A stretch of 49,347 bases of DNA. Source: Kluyvera ascorbata ATCC 33433 (GTDB lineage Bacteria > Pseudomonadota > Gammaproteobacteria > Enterobacterales > Enterobacteriaceae). The DNA is taken from positions 1 through 49,347 of the forward strand of contig NZ_JMPL01000024.1 in the NCBI RefSeq assembly GCF_000735365.1. Direction: 5' to 3'. The position numbers were made by a program, and so were the translations under genes. The notes under the pieces were generated by a model. That model saw nothing but the letters and a program-made list of their open reading frames with translations, was not told the DNA's origin and searched no databases. This document shows, piece after piece, positions 41,051-49,347 of this stretch. Numbering within the stretch: position 1 is the stretch's first letter; each line of letters opens with the position of its first letter.

Positions 41051-41310
41051 AATTTTGTGCCTTTCTTAATCAGCCTGCAAGTTTTGCTGACAAATTGATT
41101 GCATAAATTAGATCTACAGCACATTTCATTATCATTCTCGCCACATTTGCTGAAGCACCTGTGCGCCCTTATCAGCCGCTTCAGCTAGATGTAAGCCAGA
41201 TTTTGAAATGGCCTTTTATTTTTTCGTGCCGAATTTGATTTAGGTGACTGTTCATTTTCTGAGTCGCGTCGTAAACTCCCCGCCTCTCCTTATGTGACCG
41301 ATAAAACAAC
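41051..41310. other. Remainder of the fruB-setB gap
   Basis: The 361-base gap holds the Cra operators at its left. On the right lies an interrupted inverted repeat, GCTGAAGC (41149-41156) with GCTTCAGC (41178-41185), 125 bases before setB. I see no gene. The repeat could be part of the setB control region. Confidence 0.5.
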
Positions 41311-42492
41311 ATGCAAAACAGTACCGCCGCCGCCCCACGGCGATCGTTTGATTTCACCTCATCGTCTTTTCTGATTGTGGCTTTTTTAACCGGTATTGCC
41401 GGTGCGCTGCAGACCCCAACATTGAGTCTGTTTCTGAGCAATGAAGTACACGTTCGCCCGGCGATGGTGGGCTTCTTTTTCACCGGCAGCGCGGTTATCG
41501 GCATCCTCGTCAGCCAGTTTCTGGCAAGCTACTCGGATAAACGTGGCGACCGAAAAAATCTGATCGTTGGCTGCTGTCTGCTTGGCGTGCTCGCCTGCGT
41601 CCTGTTTGCCTGGAACCGTAACTACTTTATTTTGCTGTTTGTCGGCGTCTTCCTGAGCAGCTTTGGCTCAACGGCGAACCCGCAAATGTTCGCCCTTGCC
41701 CGTGAGCACGCCGATAAAACCGGCCGCGAAGCGGTAATGTTCAGCTCGATTATGCGTGCGCAGGTATCACTGGCATGGGTGATTGGCCCACCGCTGGCCT
41801 ACGCGCTGGCGATGGGTTTCAGCTTTACGGTGATGTATCTCAGTGCCGCAGTAGCGTTTGTGGTGTGCGGTGCAATGGTCTGGCTATTCCTGCCTACCAT
41901 GCGTAAAGAGAAAGCCGCCGCCAGCGGTTCGATTCAGGCTCCGCGTACCAACCGCAAAGATGCCCTGCTGCTGTTCGTTATCTGCACGCTGATGTGGGGC
42001 ACCAACAGCCTCTATATCATTAATATGCCGCTCTACATCATCAATGAGCTGCACCTGCCGGAGAAACTGGCCGGAGTGATGATGGGCACGGCTGCCGGCC
42101 TTGAAATTCCAACGATGCTCATCGCGGGCTATTTCGCTAAACGATTGGGAAAACGCTTTCTGATGCGCCTGGCGGCCGTCGCCGGACTATTCTTCTATAT
42201 AGGTATGCTGACCTTCAATAGCCCAACGTTGCTGCTCGCGATGCAGCTGCTGAACGCCATCTATATCGGTATTCTCGGTGGGATTGGGATGCTTTACTTC
42301 CAGGATCTGATGCCTGGCCAGGCAGGTTCAGCAACCACGCTGTACGCCAACACGTCGCGCGTCGGCTGGATTATCGCCGGTTCGCTGGCGGGCGTGGTGG
42401 CCGAAATCTGGAACTACCACACCGTGTTCTGGATTGCGCTGGCGCTTTGCGTCGCCACCCTCGGCTGTCTGGTGCGAATTAAAGACGTTTAG
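41311..42492 (+). CDS. setB: Sugar efflux transporter SetB
   Basis: 393 residues, 12 membrane segments, SET family of the MFS. It exports lactose, glucose and analogues in E. coli and has been linked to chromosome segregation. Characteristic segments are [32 protein letters not shown] between segments 2 and 3, and [16 protein letters not shown]. It ends with a TAG that overlaps the convergent yeiW stop. Confidence 0.92.
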   Translation: MQNSTAAAPRRSFDFTSSSFLIVAFLTGIAGALQTPTLSLFLSNEVHVRPAMVGFFFTGSAVIGILVSQFLASYSDKRGDRKNLIVGCCLLGVLACVLFAWNRNYFILLFVGVFLSSFGSTANPQMFALAREHADKTGREAVMFSSIMRAQVSLAWVIGPPLAYALAMGFSFTVMYLSAAVAFVVCGAMVWLFLPTMRKEKAAASGSIQAPRTNRKDALLLFVICTLMWGTNSLYIINMPLYIINELHLPEKLAGVMMGTAAGLEIPTMLIAGYFAKRLGKRFLMRLAAVAGLFFYIGMLTFNSPTLLLAMQLLNAIYIGILGGIGMLYFQDLMPGQAGSATTLYANTSRVGWIIAGSLAGVVAEIWNYHTVFWIALALCVATLGCLVRIKDV

Positions 42493-42743
42493 GGCGCGGT
42501 AAGCGCTTCGAGGTTCAGCAAATAGGTCATCGCCGCATCTCGGTTTACCCCGCACATTTCCCGTGCGGGCTGTAGCCCGGCGCACACTTTAGGGCGCAGC
42601 GGTGAACCAAAGATTTTACAGCGCTGGCGTTCGTCAAGCTGTACGCAGGGCGTGTTCGCCGGTTTGCCATCAGGCATGCCGGGAATTGGGCTCGAGATTG
42701 AAGGTGCAGTGCAGCAAGCCCCGCAGTCCGGACGACATTCCAT
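42489..42743 (-). CDS. yeiW: YkgJ/YeiW family cysteine cluster protein
   Basis: 84 residues. Rich in Cys, starting [11 protein letters not shown] (Cys3, 7, 10, 11) with further cysteines in [17 protein letters not shown] and RPKVCAGL. The family (UPF0153) is thought to bind zinc or an iron-sulfur cluster; function unknown. Its stop codon overlaps that of setB by two bases on the other strand. Confidence 0.88.
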   Translation of the reverse strand: MECRPDCGACCTAPSISSPIPGMPDGKPANTPCVQLDERQRCKIFGSPLRPKVCAGLQPAREMCGVNRDAAMTYLLNLEALTAP

Positions 42744-42896
42744 CGCGGGTTCTCAGTTGTGTTGATAGGTGGTTGCGCGCACAGTACCACCTTTTGAGCA
42801 AGCATAGCAAAAGCCTTTAATTCCACTTGCCTGAAACGCCCGGCACGAGTACTTTTACGCGATATTTTTGACACCCTAGTTCACAGGATAATTGCA

Positions 42897-43469
42897 ATGC
42901 CAAGAGCGAACGAAATTAAAAAAGGTATGGTGCTGAATTACAACGGCAAGCTGCTGATTGTAAAAAATATTGATATTCAGTCACCGAGCGCCCGTGGCGC
43001 GGCAACGCTGTACAAAATGCGCTTCTCCGACGTCAGCACCGGTCTGAAAGTTGAAGAGCGCTTTAAAGGCGACGATATGGTCGATACCGTGACCCTGAAC
43101 CGCCGCTTCGTCGACTTCTCCTACATCGACGGCAACGAATACGTATTCATGGATAAAGAAGATTACACCCCGTACATCTTCACCCACGACCAGATTGCTG
43201 AAGAGCTGCAGTTCATTCCTGAAGGCGGTATGCCGGAAATGCAGGTTCTGCTGTGGGATGGCCGGGTTCTGGCGCTGGAACTGCCGCAGACGGTGGATCT
43301 GGAAATCGTGGAAACGGCTCCAGGTATCAAAGGCGCATCTGCAAGCTCCCGTACCAAGCCAGCAACGCTGACCACCGGTCTGGTTGTGCAGGTTCCTGAA
43401 TACCTGACTACCGGCGAGAAAATCCGCATTCATATCGAAGAAAAACGCTATATGGGCCGTGCGGACTAA
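42897..43469 (+). CDS. efpL: EF-P-like translation factor EfpL (YeiP)
   Basis: 190 residues with three beta-barrel domains like EF-P. It relieves ribosome stalling on some proline-containing motifs. The tip of the first domain carries Arg33 in [11 protein letters not shown], the YeiP-type loop, in place of the lysine modified in EF-P. The C-terminal domain ends [15 protein letters not shown]. The gene stands alone, with REP and terminator sequences behind it. Confidence 0.94.
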   Translation: MPRANEIKKGMVLNYNGKLLIVKNIDIQSPSARGAATLYKMRFSDVSTGLKVEERFKGDDMVDTVTLNRRFVDFSYIDGNEYVFMDKEDYTPYIFTHDQIAEELQFIPEGGMPEMQVLLWDGRVLALELPQTVDLEIVETAPGIKGASASSRTKPATLTTGLVVQVPEYLTTGEKIRIHIEEKRYMGRAD

Positions 43470-43496
43470 TCTGTATCAGGCAATGTGCATCGTTCT

Positions 43497-43526
43497 GCCT
43501 GATGGCGCTTCGCTTATCAGGCCTAC
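43497..43526. repeat. REP unit downstream of efpL
   Basis: A single REP unit beginning GCCTGATGGCGCTTCGCTTA and ending AGGCCTAC lies between efpL and the terminator. Confidence 0.75.
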
Positions 43527-43540
43527 TCGATAGTGCAAAC

Positions 43541-43569
43541 AAAAAGGGCAGCCGTTTTGGCTGCCCTTT
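43541..43569. terminator. Bidirectional terminator between efpL and uxuA
   Basis: GGGCAGCC (43546-43553) and GGCTGCCC (43559-43566) form a stem with loop GTTTT. It is flanked by A and T runs, between two convergent genes. Confidence 0.9.
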
Positions 43570-43591
43570 CCTATTTCGGGAAAATGACGAA

Positions 43592-44782
43592 TTACAACAG
43601 ATCGCGGAACTTAGTCATTTTCAGCGCCAGCTCAACGCCGCGTACTTCCGCCAGACCTTTCAGACGACCAATCGCCGAGTAGCCCGGGTTAGTTTTCTTC
43701 TTCAGGTCGTCCAGCATCTGATGACCGTGGTCAGGACGCATTGGAATAGGACGCAGATCGCCCGCTTTCTTACGACGCTGTTCTTCGGTCAGGATGGCAT
43801 CAACCACCGCTACCATGTTCACGTCGCCCTGCAGGTGAGCGGCTTCGTGGAAGGTTTTTGGGTTCCCTTCACGGCAGGTAGAACGCAGGTGCGTGAAGTG
43901 GATACGGTCGCCGAAGGTCTCGATCATTTTCACCAGATCGTTATCCGCACGCACGCCGTAAGAACCGGTACACATAGTGAAACCGTTGTTGATGCTATCG
44001 ACGGTCTCTTTCAGCCACTGCATATCTTCGATGGTAGAAACGATACGCGGCAGGCCAAGGATTGGGCGCGGTGGATCGTCCGGGTGAACGGCAAGGCGCA
44101 CGCCAACTTCTTCAGCAACCGGCACGATGGCGCGCAGGAAGACGGCCATATTTTCACGCAGATTTTCTTTGCTGATGTGGTCGTATTCCGCGAGGCGCGC
44201 ACGGAACTGATCCAGGGTATAACCCTCTTCCGCACCCGGCAGGCCAGCAATGATGTTGCGAGTCAGCTTGGTGACTTCCGCTTCGGTCATCGCCTTGAAA
44301 TATTCCTGCGCCTGACGCTGCTCTTCAGCGGTGTAATCCGCCTGCGCGCCTTCACGCTTCAGGATATGCAGTTCAAACGCGGCGAACGCAATCTGATCAA
44401 AGCGCAGGGCTTTAGAACCATCCTCCAGCGTGTACTCGAGGTCGGTACGCGTCCAATCGAGGATAGGCATAAAGTTGTAGCAGACGGTGTCAATGCCACA
44501 TTCAGCCAGGTTTCGGATGCTCTGCTGGTAATTAGCAATCCAGGTTTTGTATTCACCGGAGCCGGTTTTAATGTCTTCGTGAACCGGGATACTTTCAACA
44601 ACGGACCAGGTCAGGCCTTTTTCAGCCAGCATCGCTTTGCGCTGTTTAATTTCTTCAACCGGCCATACCTGACCGTTTGGAATGTGGTGCAATGCCGTTA
44701 CGACGCCCGTCGCGCCAGCCTGACGCACATCATCAAGAGATACCGGATCGTTCGGACCGTACCAACGCCAGGTTTGTTCCAT
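43592..44782 (-). CDS. uxuA: D-mannonate dehydratase
   Basis: 396 residues (E. coli 394). It removes water from D-mannonate to give 2-keto-3-deoxygluconate in hexuronate catabolism. Close similarity throughout: start [33 protein letters not shown] with the metal-binding His, THLRST, and C-terminal [12 protein letters not shown]. In E. coli uxuA sits far away, next to uxuB; here it is divergent from yeiQ, an UxuB-like gene, with shared control sequences. Confidence 0.94.
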   Translation of the reverse strand: MEQTWRWYGPNDPVSLDDVRQAGATGVVTALHHIPNGQVWPVEEIKQRKAMLAEKGLTWSVVESIPVHEDIKTGSGEYKTWIANYQQSIRNLAECGIDTVCYNFMPILDWTRTDLEYTLEDGSKALRFDQIAFAAFELHILKREGAQADYTAEEQRQAQEYFKAMTEAEVTKLTRNIIAGLPGAEEGYTLDQFRARLAEYDHISKENLRENMAVFLRAIVPVAEEVGVRLAVHPDDPPRPILGLPRIVSTIEDMQWLKETVDSINNGFTMCTGSYGVRADNDLVKMIETFGDRIHFTHLRSTCREGNPKTFHEAAHLQGDVNMVAVVDAILTEEQRRKKAGDLRPIPMRPDHGHQMLDDLKKKTNPGYSAIGRLKGLAEVRGVELALKMTKFRDLL

Positions 44783-44796
44783 TGCTCAACCCTCTA

Positions 44797-44925
44797 AAGT
44801 TGTTATACCAATAAAATCGCTGTTAATGACGACTACCATACATGTTTATTTATGAGCGTCAATAAATCCGCTGGGATTGATTGATCAAGCTCACATTAAC
44901 GCGATAAATACGGCATACCAATTTA
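44797..44925. promoter_or_regulatory. uxuA-yeiQ divergent control region: UxuR/ExuR-like boxes and CRP site
   Basis: AAGTTGTTATACCAATAA (44797-44814) and ATACGGCATACCAATTTA (44908-44925) both resemble the UxuR/ExuR operator AAATTGGTATACCAATTT, with the strongest match in the TATACCAAT or CATACCAATTT half. ATTGATCAAGCTCACA (44880-44895) is a CRP-like site. One box lies near each gene. Confidence 0.6.
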
Positions 44926-44987
44926 ATTTGCTGTCATATAACTTTACACTGCAAACGTTAATTAATCGTTAATCGGATGTGTGAACA

Positions 44988-46454
44988 ATGAATACAATCG
45001 CCTCAATTGCCCTCCCCGCCCACGTGCAGTTACCTCAATATGATAGACAACAGCTACGTTCGCGGATTGTGCATTTTGGTTTTGGTGCCTTCCACCGCGC
45101 CCACCAGGCGCTGCTAACCAACCGGGTGCTGAACCAGCACGGTGGCGATTGGGGAATTTGTGAAATCAGCCTTTTCAGCGGCGATGTGCTGATGAGCCAG
45201 CTTCGTCAGCAGGATCACCTATTTACGGTGATGGAAAAGAGCGCTGCGGGCAACCAGCCGATCGTGATTGGCGCGGTTCACGAATGCCTGAACGCTAAGC
45301 TCGACTCGCTTGCCGCCATCATCGAAAAATTCTGTGAGCCTCAGGTGGCGATCGTCTCACTGACGATCACCGAAAAAGGCTACTGCATCGATCCGGCGAC
45401 TGGCCATCTGGACTTTACCCAGCCGCGGATCGTCCACGATCTTGAACATCCAACCGAACCGCACTCTGCACCAGGCATTCTCGTAGAAGCACTGCACCGC
45501 CGCCGTGATCGTGGACTACCTGCCTTTACCGTTCTCTCCTGTGACAATATCCCTGATAACGGCCACGTAGTGAAAAACGCCGTGCTGGACATGGCTACCC
45601 GCCGTGACCCCGCGCTTGCGAGCTGGATTGCTGAACATGTCAGCTTCCCAGGCACCATGGTCGACCGTATCGTGCCCGCAGCAACCGAAGCGTCGCTGGC
45701 AGAAATCAGCCAGGAATTAGGCGTAGTAGACCCGTGCGCCATCAGCTGCGAACCGTTTATTCAATGGGTGATTGAAGACAACTTTGTTGCCGGACGCCCT
45801 GACTGGGGCAGCGTCGGGGCACAGATGGTGAGTGACGTGCTGCCGTGGGAAGAGATGAAACTGCGTATGCTCAACGGTAGCCATTCCTTCCTTGCCTACC
45901 TCGGTTATCTTGCCGGTTATGCGCACATCAGCGACTGTATGCAGGATGAATCCTACCGCCGTGCCGCACGTCATCTGATGATGGCCGAACAGGCTCCTAC
46001 GCTGCGGATTACCGATGTGGACCTCGGCGTGTATGCTGACAGCCTCATCGACCGCTTCAGCAACCCGGCGCTACAGCACCGTACCTGGCAGATTGCGATG
46101 GACGGTAGCCAGAAGCTGCCACAGCGCCTGCTTGACGGCATTCGCATTCATCTCAAAAATGGCAGCCGCTGGCCGCTGCTGGCGTTAGCCGTGGCAGGCT
46201 GGATGCGTTACGTGAGCGGGGTCGATGATGCTGGTCAACCGATTGACGTGCGTGACCCGCTGGCGGAAAAAATCCGCGGTATTGTGGATAACAGCACTGA
46301 TGAGAACCGCGTTGCAGCGCTGCTGACGCTGCAAGAAATCTTCAGCAGCGATTTACCGGCCAATCCGCAGTTTGTCGCGGCGGTCCAGCAAGCCTGGCAA
46401 AATCTGGTTCATCAGGGCGCACGCCAGGCCGTGCTGACCGCGCTCAATAGTTAG
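44988..46454 (+). CDS. yeiQ: UxuB-like mannonate/fructuronate oxidoreductase YeiQ
   Basis: 488 residues of the polyol-specific long-chain dehydrogenase family (mannitol dehydrogenase, UxuB). The Rossmann segment IVHFGFGAFHRAHQA is near residues 27-41, and the catalytic region contains SCDNIPDNGHVVKN and KLRMLNGSHSFLAYLG with the conserved Lys, Asn and His. It probably interconverts D-fructuronate and D-mannonate with NADH. Sharing a divergent promoter region with uxuA supports that role more strongly than sequence alone. Confidence 0.88.
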   Translation: MNTIASIALPAHVQLPQYDRQQLRSRIVHFGFGAFHRAHQALLTNRVLNQHGGDWGICEISLFSGDVLMSQLRQQDHLFTVMEKSAAGNQPIVIGAVHECLNAKLDSLAAIIEKFCEPQVAIVSLTITEKGYCIDPATGHLDFTQPRIVHDLEHPTEPHSAPGILVEALHRRRDRGLPAFTVLSCDNIPDNGHVVKNAVLDMATRRDPALASWIAEHVSFPGTMVDRIVPAATEASLAEISQELGVVDPCAISCEPFIQWVIEDNFVAGRPDWGSVGAQMVSDVLPWEEMKLRMLNGSHSFLAYLGYLAGYAHISDCMQDESYRRAARHLMMAEQAPTLRITDVDLGVYADSLIDRFSNPALQHRTWQIAMDGSQKLPQRLLDGIRIHLKNGSRWPLLALAVAGWMRYVSGVDDAGQPIDVRDPLAEKIRGIVDNSTDENRVAALLTLQEIFSSDLPANPQFVAAVQQAWQNLVHQGARQAVLTALNS

Positions 46455-46578
46455 CATTTTCTGCTGTTTTGCGGACTAACAGTGGATTGGTCCACCTTAA
46501 CACTTCTCTTTTTGACGCTGCTTCGCCAGGATAAAGTGATCCAGTTAACACTATCACTATGTCCTCGGCGGAGTTTTC

Positions 46579-47556
46579 GTGACTAAAACCAATCTGATCA
46601 CCGGCTTTCTCGGCAGCGGGAAAACCACTTCAATTCTCCATCTGCTCGCTAATAAACCCACCGACGAAAAATGGGCCGTGCTGGTCAATGAGTTTGGCGA
46701 AGTCGGCATTGATGGTGCTCTGCTGGCGGACAGCGGTGCGCTGCTAAAAGAGATCCCCGGCGGCTGCATGTGCTGCGTGAACGGCCTGCCGATGCAGGTG
46801 GGTTTGAATACGCTGCTGCGTCAGGGAAAACCCGACCGTTTGCTGATTGAGCCTACCGGTCTCGGCCACCCGAAACAGATCCTCGATTTGCTCACTGCTC
46901 CGGTCTACGAGCCTTGGATAGACCTGCGCGCCACCCTGTGCATAATGGACCCGCGTCAGTTATTGGACGAAAAAATCGCCACCAACGAAAACTTCCGCGA
47001 TCAGCTCGCGGCGGCCGATATTATCGTCAGCAACAAGGCAGACCGCGCAACGCCCGAAAGCCAGCAGGCGATGACCCATTGGTGGCAACAGAATGGCGCT
47101 GAGCGTCTGCACGTTGAAACCACCCAGGGTAATATTGATGTTGCCCTGCTGGATATGCCCCGCAGCAACACCCTACAACTGAAAGCCAGCGCCGCGCATT
47201 CGCACTCTCACCCATCAAATAAGGGGCTTGGCGCGTTGAGCCTGCCAGAGCACCAGCGCTGGCGCCGAAGCGTCAATGAGGGGCAAGGCTACTTTGCCTG
47301 CGGCTGGATATTTGATGCCGACACCGAATTTGACACCATTGGCCTGCTGGAGTGGGCGCGTCTGGCGCCAGTCACTCGTTTGAAGGCGGTAATGCGCATT
47401 CCTGAGGGGCTGGTCCGCATTAACCGCCAGGGCGCGGACCTGCACATTGAAACGCAGAATGTTGCACCACCAGACAGCCGTATTGAACTGATAAACGATG
47501 CACAAACCGACTGGAACCCACTACAAACGGCGCTGTTGAAACTTCGTTTAGGGTGA
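46579..47556 (+). CDS. yeiR: COG0523 zinc-binding GTPase YeiR
   Basis: 325 residues starting with GTG. G3E-family GTPase with Walker A GFLGSGKTT (9-17), the COG0523 metal motif GGCMCC (Cys63, 65, 66), LLIEPTGLGHP as switch region and NKAD as guanine-specificity motif. A His-rich stretch (AHSHSHP) lies near 210, and the CobW C-terminal domain follows. The protein is thought to handle zinc; client protein unknown. I saw no Zur box in the 124 bases upstream. lpxT follows closely. Confidence 0.92.
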   Translation: MTKTNLITGFLGSGKTTSILHLLANKPTDEKWAVLVNEFGEVGIDGALLADSGALLKEIPGGCMCCVNGLPMQVGLNTLLRQGKPDRLLIEPTGLGHPKQILDLLTAPVYEPWIDLRATLCIMDPRQLLDEKIATNENFRDQLAAADIIVSNKADRATPESQQAMTHWWQQNGAERLHVETTQGNIDVALLDMPRSNTLQLKASAAHSHSHPSNKGLGALSLPEHQRWRRSVNEGQGYFACGWIFDADTEFDTIGLLEWARLAPVTRLKAVMRIPEGLVRINRQGADLHIETQNVAPPDSRIELINDAQTDWNPLQTALLKLRLG

Positions 47557-47591
47557 AACCGCTAAGGTTTCAGCCGAGACTAATTGCTATG

Positions 47592-48317
47592 ATGATTAAA
47601 ATGCGTACACGTTTTCCCCTGATTCTTCTCCTTAACGCCGCCGGTGTGGCGTTATTTCTCTCCTGGTTTCTGCCGGCCAACCATGGATTCTGGTCCGTGG
47701 CTGACCTCGCTATTTTTCACGCCTTTAACCAGGGTTTAAACGCAGATAATCTGGGCTACGCCTGGTTCTTAGCCATTATTAATAACCGCGCGTTCGACGG
47801 CTGCTCGCTGCTGGCAATGGGCTGCCTGATGCTGAGCTACTGGCTGAAAGAAACGACGGCGGGTCGTCGTCGTATTGTTATTATCGGCCTGGTGATGTTG
47901 CTGGCAGCGGTGATCATTAACCAGTTGGCGCAGCATCTGATGCCGGTGACCCGCAGTAGCCCGTCACTCTCTGTGCCTGGCGTTCACCGCGTTAGCGACT
48001 TTATCGACTTCTCAACCAAAGACGGCTCTCGGGACAGTTTCCCGGGCGACCACGGAATGATGCTGTTGATATTCGCGACCTTCATGTGGCGCTATTTCGG
48101 CCGTAACGCGTTTCTTATTTCGCTGGTCATTTTTGTGGTTTTTGCCTTCCCACGCGTGATGATTGGCGCTCACTGGTTCACCGATATTGCCGTCGGTTCC
48201 CTAACCGCGGTACTGATTGGTGCACCATGGGTTCTGATGACGTCATTAAGCGATAAAGTGGTTGCCTTGTTCGAGCGAAATTTGCCCAATTTGACCAAAG
48301 CAAAATCGGCGCAATAA
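47592..48317 (+). CDS. lpxT: Lipid A 1-diphosphate synthase LpxT
   Basis: 241 residues, PAP2-type inner membrane phosphotransferase. It moves a phosphate from undecaprenyl diphosphate to the 1-position of lipid A. Six membrane segments. The active-site motifs are DSFPGDHGMM and GAHWFTDIAVG, with a GRRRIV stretch in between segments. Starts at 47589 and 47592 are both possible, and a GTG at 47553 overlaps the yeiR stop. 47592 (MIK) matches E. coli. Probably co-transcribed with yeiR. Confidence 0.92.
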   Translation: MIKMRTRFPLILLLNAAGVALFLSWFLPANHGFWSVADLAIFHAFNQGLNADNLGYAWFLAIINNRAFDGCSLLAMGCLMLSYWLKETTAGRRRIVIIGLVMLLAAVIINQLAQHLMPVTRSSPSLSVPGVHRVSDFIDFSTKDGSRDSFPGDHGMMLLIFATFMWRYFGRNAFLISLVIFVVFAFPRVMIGAHWFTDIAVGSLTAVLIGAPWVLMTSLSDKVVALFERNLPNLTKAKSAQ

Positions 48318-48734
48318 ATAACCAATTCATCTGATATTCCAGAAAGAGGGTTGCACCCTCTTTTTCTTTTTTTAATCGCTTACCGCAACGGTCATCTTCT
48401 CGTCACAATATTCATTTTGATAATGAATGAGTTGCCCATTTTTTATTCATAAATGCCGTAATTTTGCCCATTCACATTTTTTAACTTTGTGTATCACTAT
48501 TTCTTATAAAAAATCGGCCAAAAGCGCTCGCAATGCCGCTTTCGTTAAGGTAATCTCATTCGCGTTTGTCGTTTCAAAGTGCAATTATTCGGTTCTCAAA
48601 TAAAACTTTGTGCGCTATGCCACAAAACTGAATTCAAAGAATTGTCTCATTGATTGCGTGTATTTAGTCTCAGACGCGTTTGGCATTTTTTATAACGACT
48701 CCATCGTTAAGGACTTCAAGGGAAAACAACGAAA
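48318..48734. other. lpxT-mepS gap (417 bases): terminator and mepS upstream region
   Basis: After the lpxT terminator the sequence is AT-rich and holds the mepS promoter region, with AAGGG as a ribosome site near 48720. A weak inverted repeat, TTTGTG...CACAAA, lies near 48608-48627. No ORF of interest or known RNA is recognised. Confidence 0.5.
48343..48370 (+). terminator. lpxT terminator
   Basis: AAAGAGGGT (48343-48351) pairs with ACCCTCTTT (48355-48363) and leads into a T-rich run. Confidence 0.92.
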
Positions 48735-49307
48735 ATGGTCAAATCTCAGCCGATTTTGAGATATATCTTGCGAGCGATTCCAGCAGTAGCAGTTGCGGTT
48801 CTGCTTTCTGCCTGTAGTTCCACGAGTAACACCGCTAAGAACATGCATTCTGAGACGCATGCAGTGGGCACCGAAGATGCCTCGTCACTGCAAGCCTCTC
48901 AGGATGAATTTGAAACCATGGTGCGTAACCTCGACGTTAAATCCCGTCTGATGGATCAATACGCAGGATGGAAAGGTGTTCGTTACCGCTTAGGCGGCGA
49001 CACCAAGCGCGGTATCGACTGCTCCAGCTTTGTGCAGCGTACCTTCCGCGAACAGTTTGGCTTAGAGTTGCCGCGCTCCACCTGGGAGCAGCAGGAAACG
49101 GGCAAATCCGTTAAACGCAGTCAGCTCCGAACCGGTGATTTAGTGTTGTTCCGTGCCGGCTCTACCGGCCGCCATGTAGGCATCTACATCGGCAACAACC
49201 AGTTTGTTCATGCTTCCACCAGCAGTGGTGTGACCATTTCCAGCATGAACGAACCGTACTGGAATAAACGTTACAACGAAGCTCGCCGTGTCCTGAGTCG
49301 TTCGTAA
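48735..49307 (+). CDS. mepS: Murein DD-endopeptidase MepS (Spr)
   Basis: 190 residues. Outer membrane lipoprotein that cuts D-Ala-mDAP cross-links to allow cell wall growth. The signal peptide ends in the lipobox LSAC with lipidated Cys27. The NlpC/P60 domain follows, with catalytic Cys96 (DCSSF), His147 (RHVGIYI) and His159 (VHAST), the same spacing as E. coli Cys68, His119 and His131 of the mature protein. In E. coli the protein level is set by NlpI and Prc degradation. It stands alone after a 417-base gap. Confidence 0.96.
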   Translation: MVKSQPILRYILRAIPAVAVAVLLSACSSTSNTAKNMHSETHAVGTEDASSLQASQDEFETMVRNLDVKSRLMDQYAGWKGVRYRLGGDTKRGIDCSSFVQRTFREQFGLELPRSTWEQQETGKSVKRSQLRTGDLVLFRAGSTGRHVGIYIGNNQFVHASTSSGVTISSMNEPYWNKRYNEARRVLSRS

Positions 49308-49311
49308 TGCC

Positions 49312-49345
49312 GTTTACCGTCGGTTTCCCTTGGCTGACGGTAAGC
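49312..49345 (+). terminator. Probable mepS terminator stem at the window edge
   Basis: TTACCGTC (49314-49321) pairs with GACGGTAA (49336-49343), and the stem can extend by two more pairs. Any T run lies beyond the window. Confidence 0.5.
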
Positions 49346-49347
49346 AT

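Noticed and set aside
43502-44797. Open frame of 431 codons on the plus strand opposite uxuA
   Set aside because: It lies over the conserved uxuA on the other strand, has no recognisable domain, and its composition is that of an antisense frame in GC-rich codons. The same applies to the long antisense frames opposite mhbM, mglB, dusC, fruK and cirA.
48600-48630. TTTGTG...CACAAA as a regulator site for mepS
   Set aside because: Six-base arms in AT-rich DNA are expected by chance and no regulator is recognised.

Overview
The window is chromosomal DNA of an enteric gammaproteobacterium (Enterobacteriaceae, close to Klebsiella, Salmonella, Citrobacter or Enterobacter). Most genes are recognisable as close homologues of the Escherichia coli 47-49 minute region and keep its order: dusC, yohJK, cdd, sanA, preTA, mglBAC-galS, yeiB-folE, yeiG, cirA, lysP, yeiE, yeiH, nfo, fruBKA, setB, yeiW, efpL, yeiQ, yeiR, lpxT, mepS. 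REP-like palindromes between genes and well-formed CRP, Gal, Cra and Fur sites fit the same group. I cannot name the genus with confidence. I see no tRNA, rRNA, CRISPR array, transposase or phage gene.

Layout. 1-1017 holds a bgl-type antiterminator gene (bglG) with an RNA antiterminator/terminator leader in front and the first bases of a second copy behind it at the window edge. dusC follows, divergent from an M24-peptidase-like gene whose metal ligands are partly missing. 3498-9573 is a 3-hydroxybenzoate/gentisate pathway (mhbTDHIM with divergent mhbR). It should turn 3-hydroxybenzoate into pyruvate and fumarate, but the gentisate dioxygenase gene mhbD is frameshifted by one base in a run of six C/G. 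9697-15411 carries yohJK, cdd, sanA and the dihydropyrimidine dehydrogenase genes preT-preA; preT is also frameshifted, near its 5' end. 15488-20421 is the galactose ABC transporter operon mglBAC with its regulator galS; both promoters show a CRP site beside a Gal operator. yeiB-folE, an extra YbfB-type transporter and yeiG follow.

24737-30083 is an accessory catabolic island: an AraC-type regulator divergent from a three-gene operon coding for a DUF2264 protein, a LacY-type sugar:proton symporter and a GH88 unsaturated glucuronyl hydrolase. It looks like a system for importing and cleaving an unsaturated uronic-acid oligosaccharide of unknown identity, and it is the least described system in the window. 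uxuA with divergent yeiQ (uxuB-like), under candidate UxuR/ExuR boxes at 44797-44925, would handle saturated uronates, so the two loci may converge on 2-keto-3-deoxygluconate metabolism.

30214-49307 is conserved core: cirA (Fur box), lysP (with a possible short leader ORF in a hairpin), yeiE, yeiH, nfo, the fructose PTS operon fruBKA with two Cra operators, setB, yeiW, efpL, uxuA/yeiQ, the COG0523 GTPase yeiR, lpxT and mepS. Compared with the E. coli order as I remember it, yeiS and the nupX/pseudouridine genes between nfo and fruA are absent, while the mhb cluster, the uronide island, the YbfB-like transporter and uxuA are additional.
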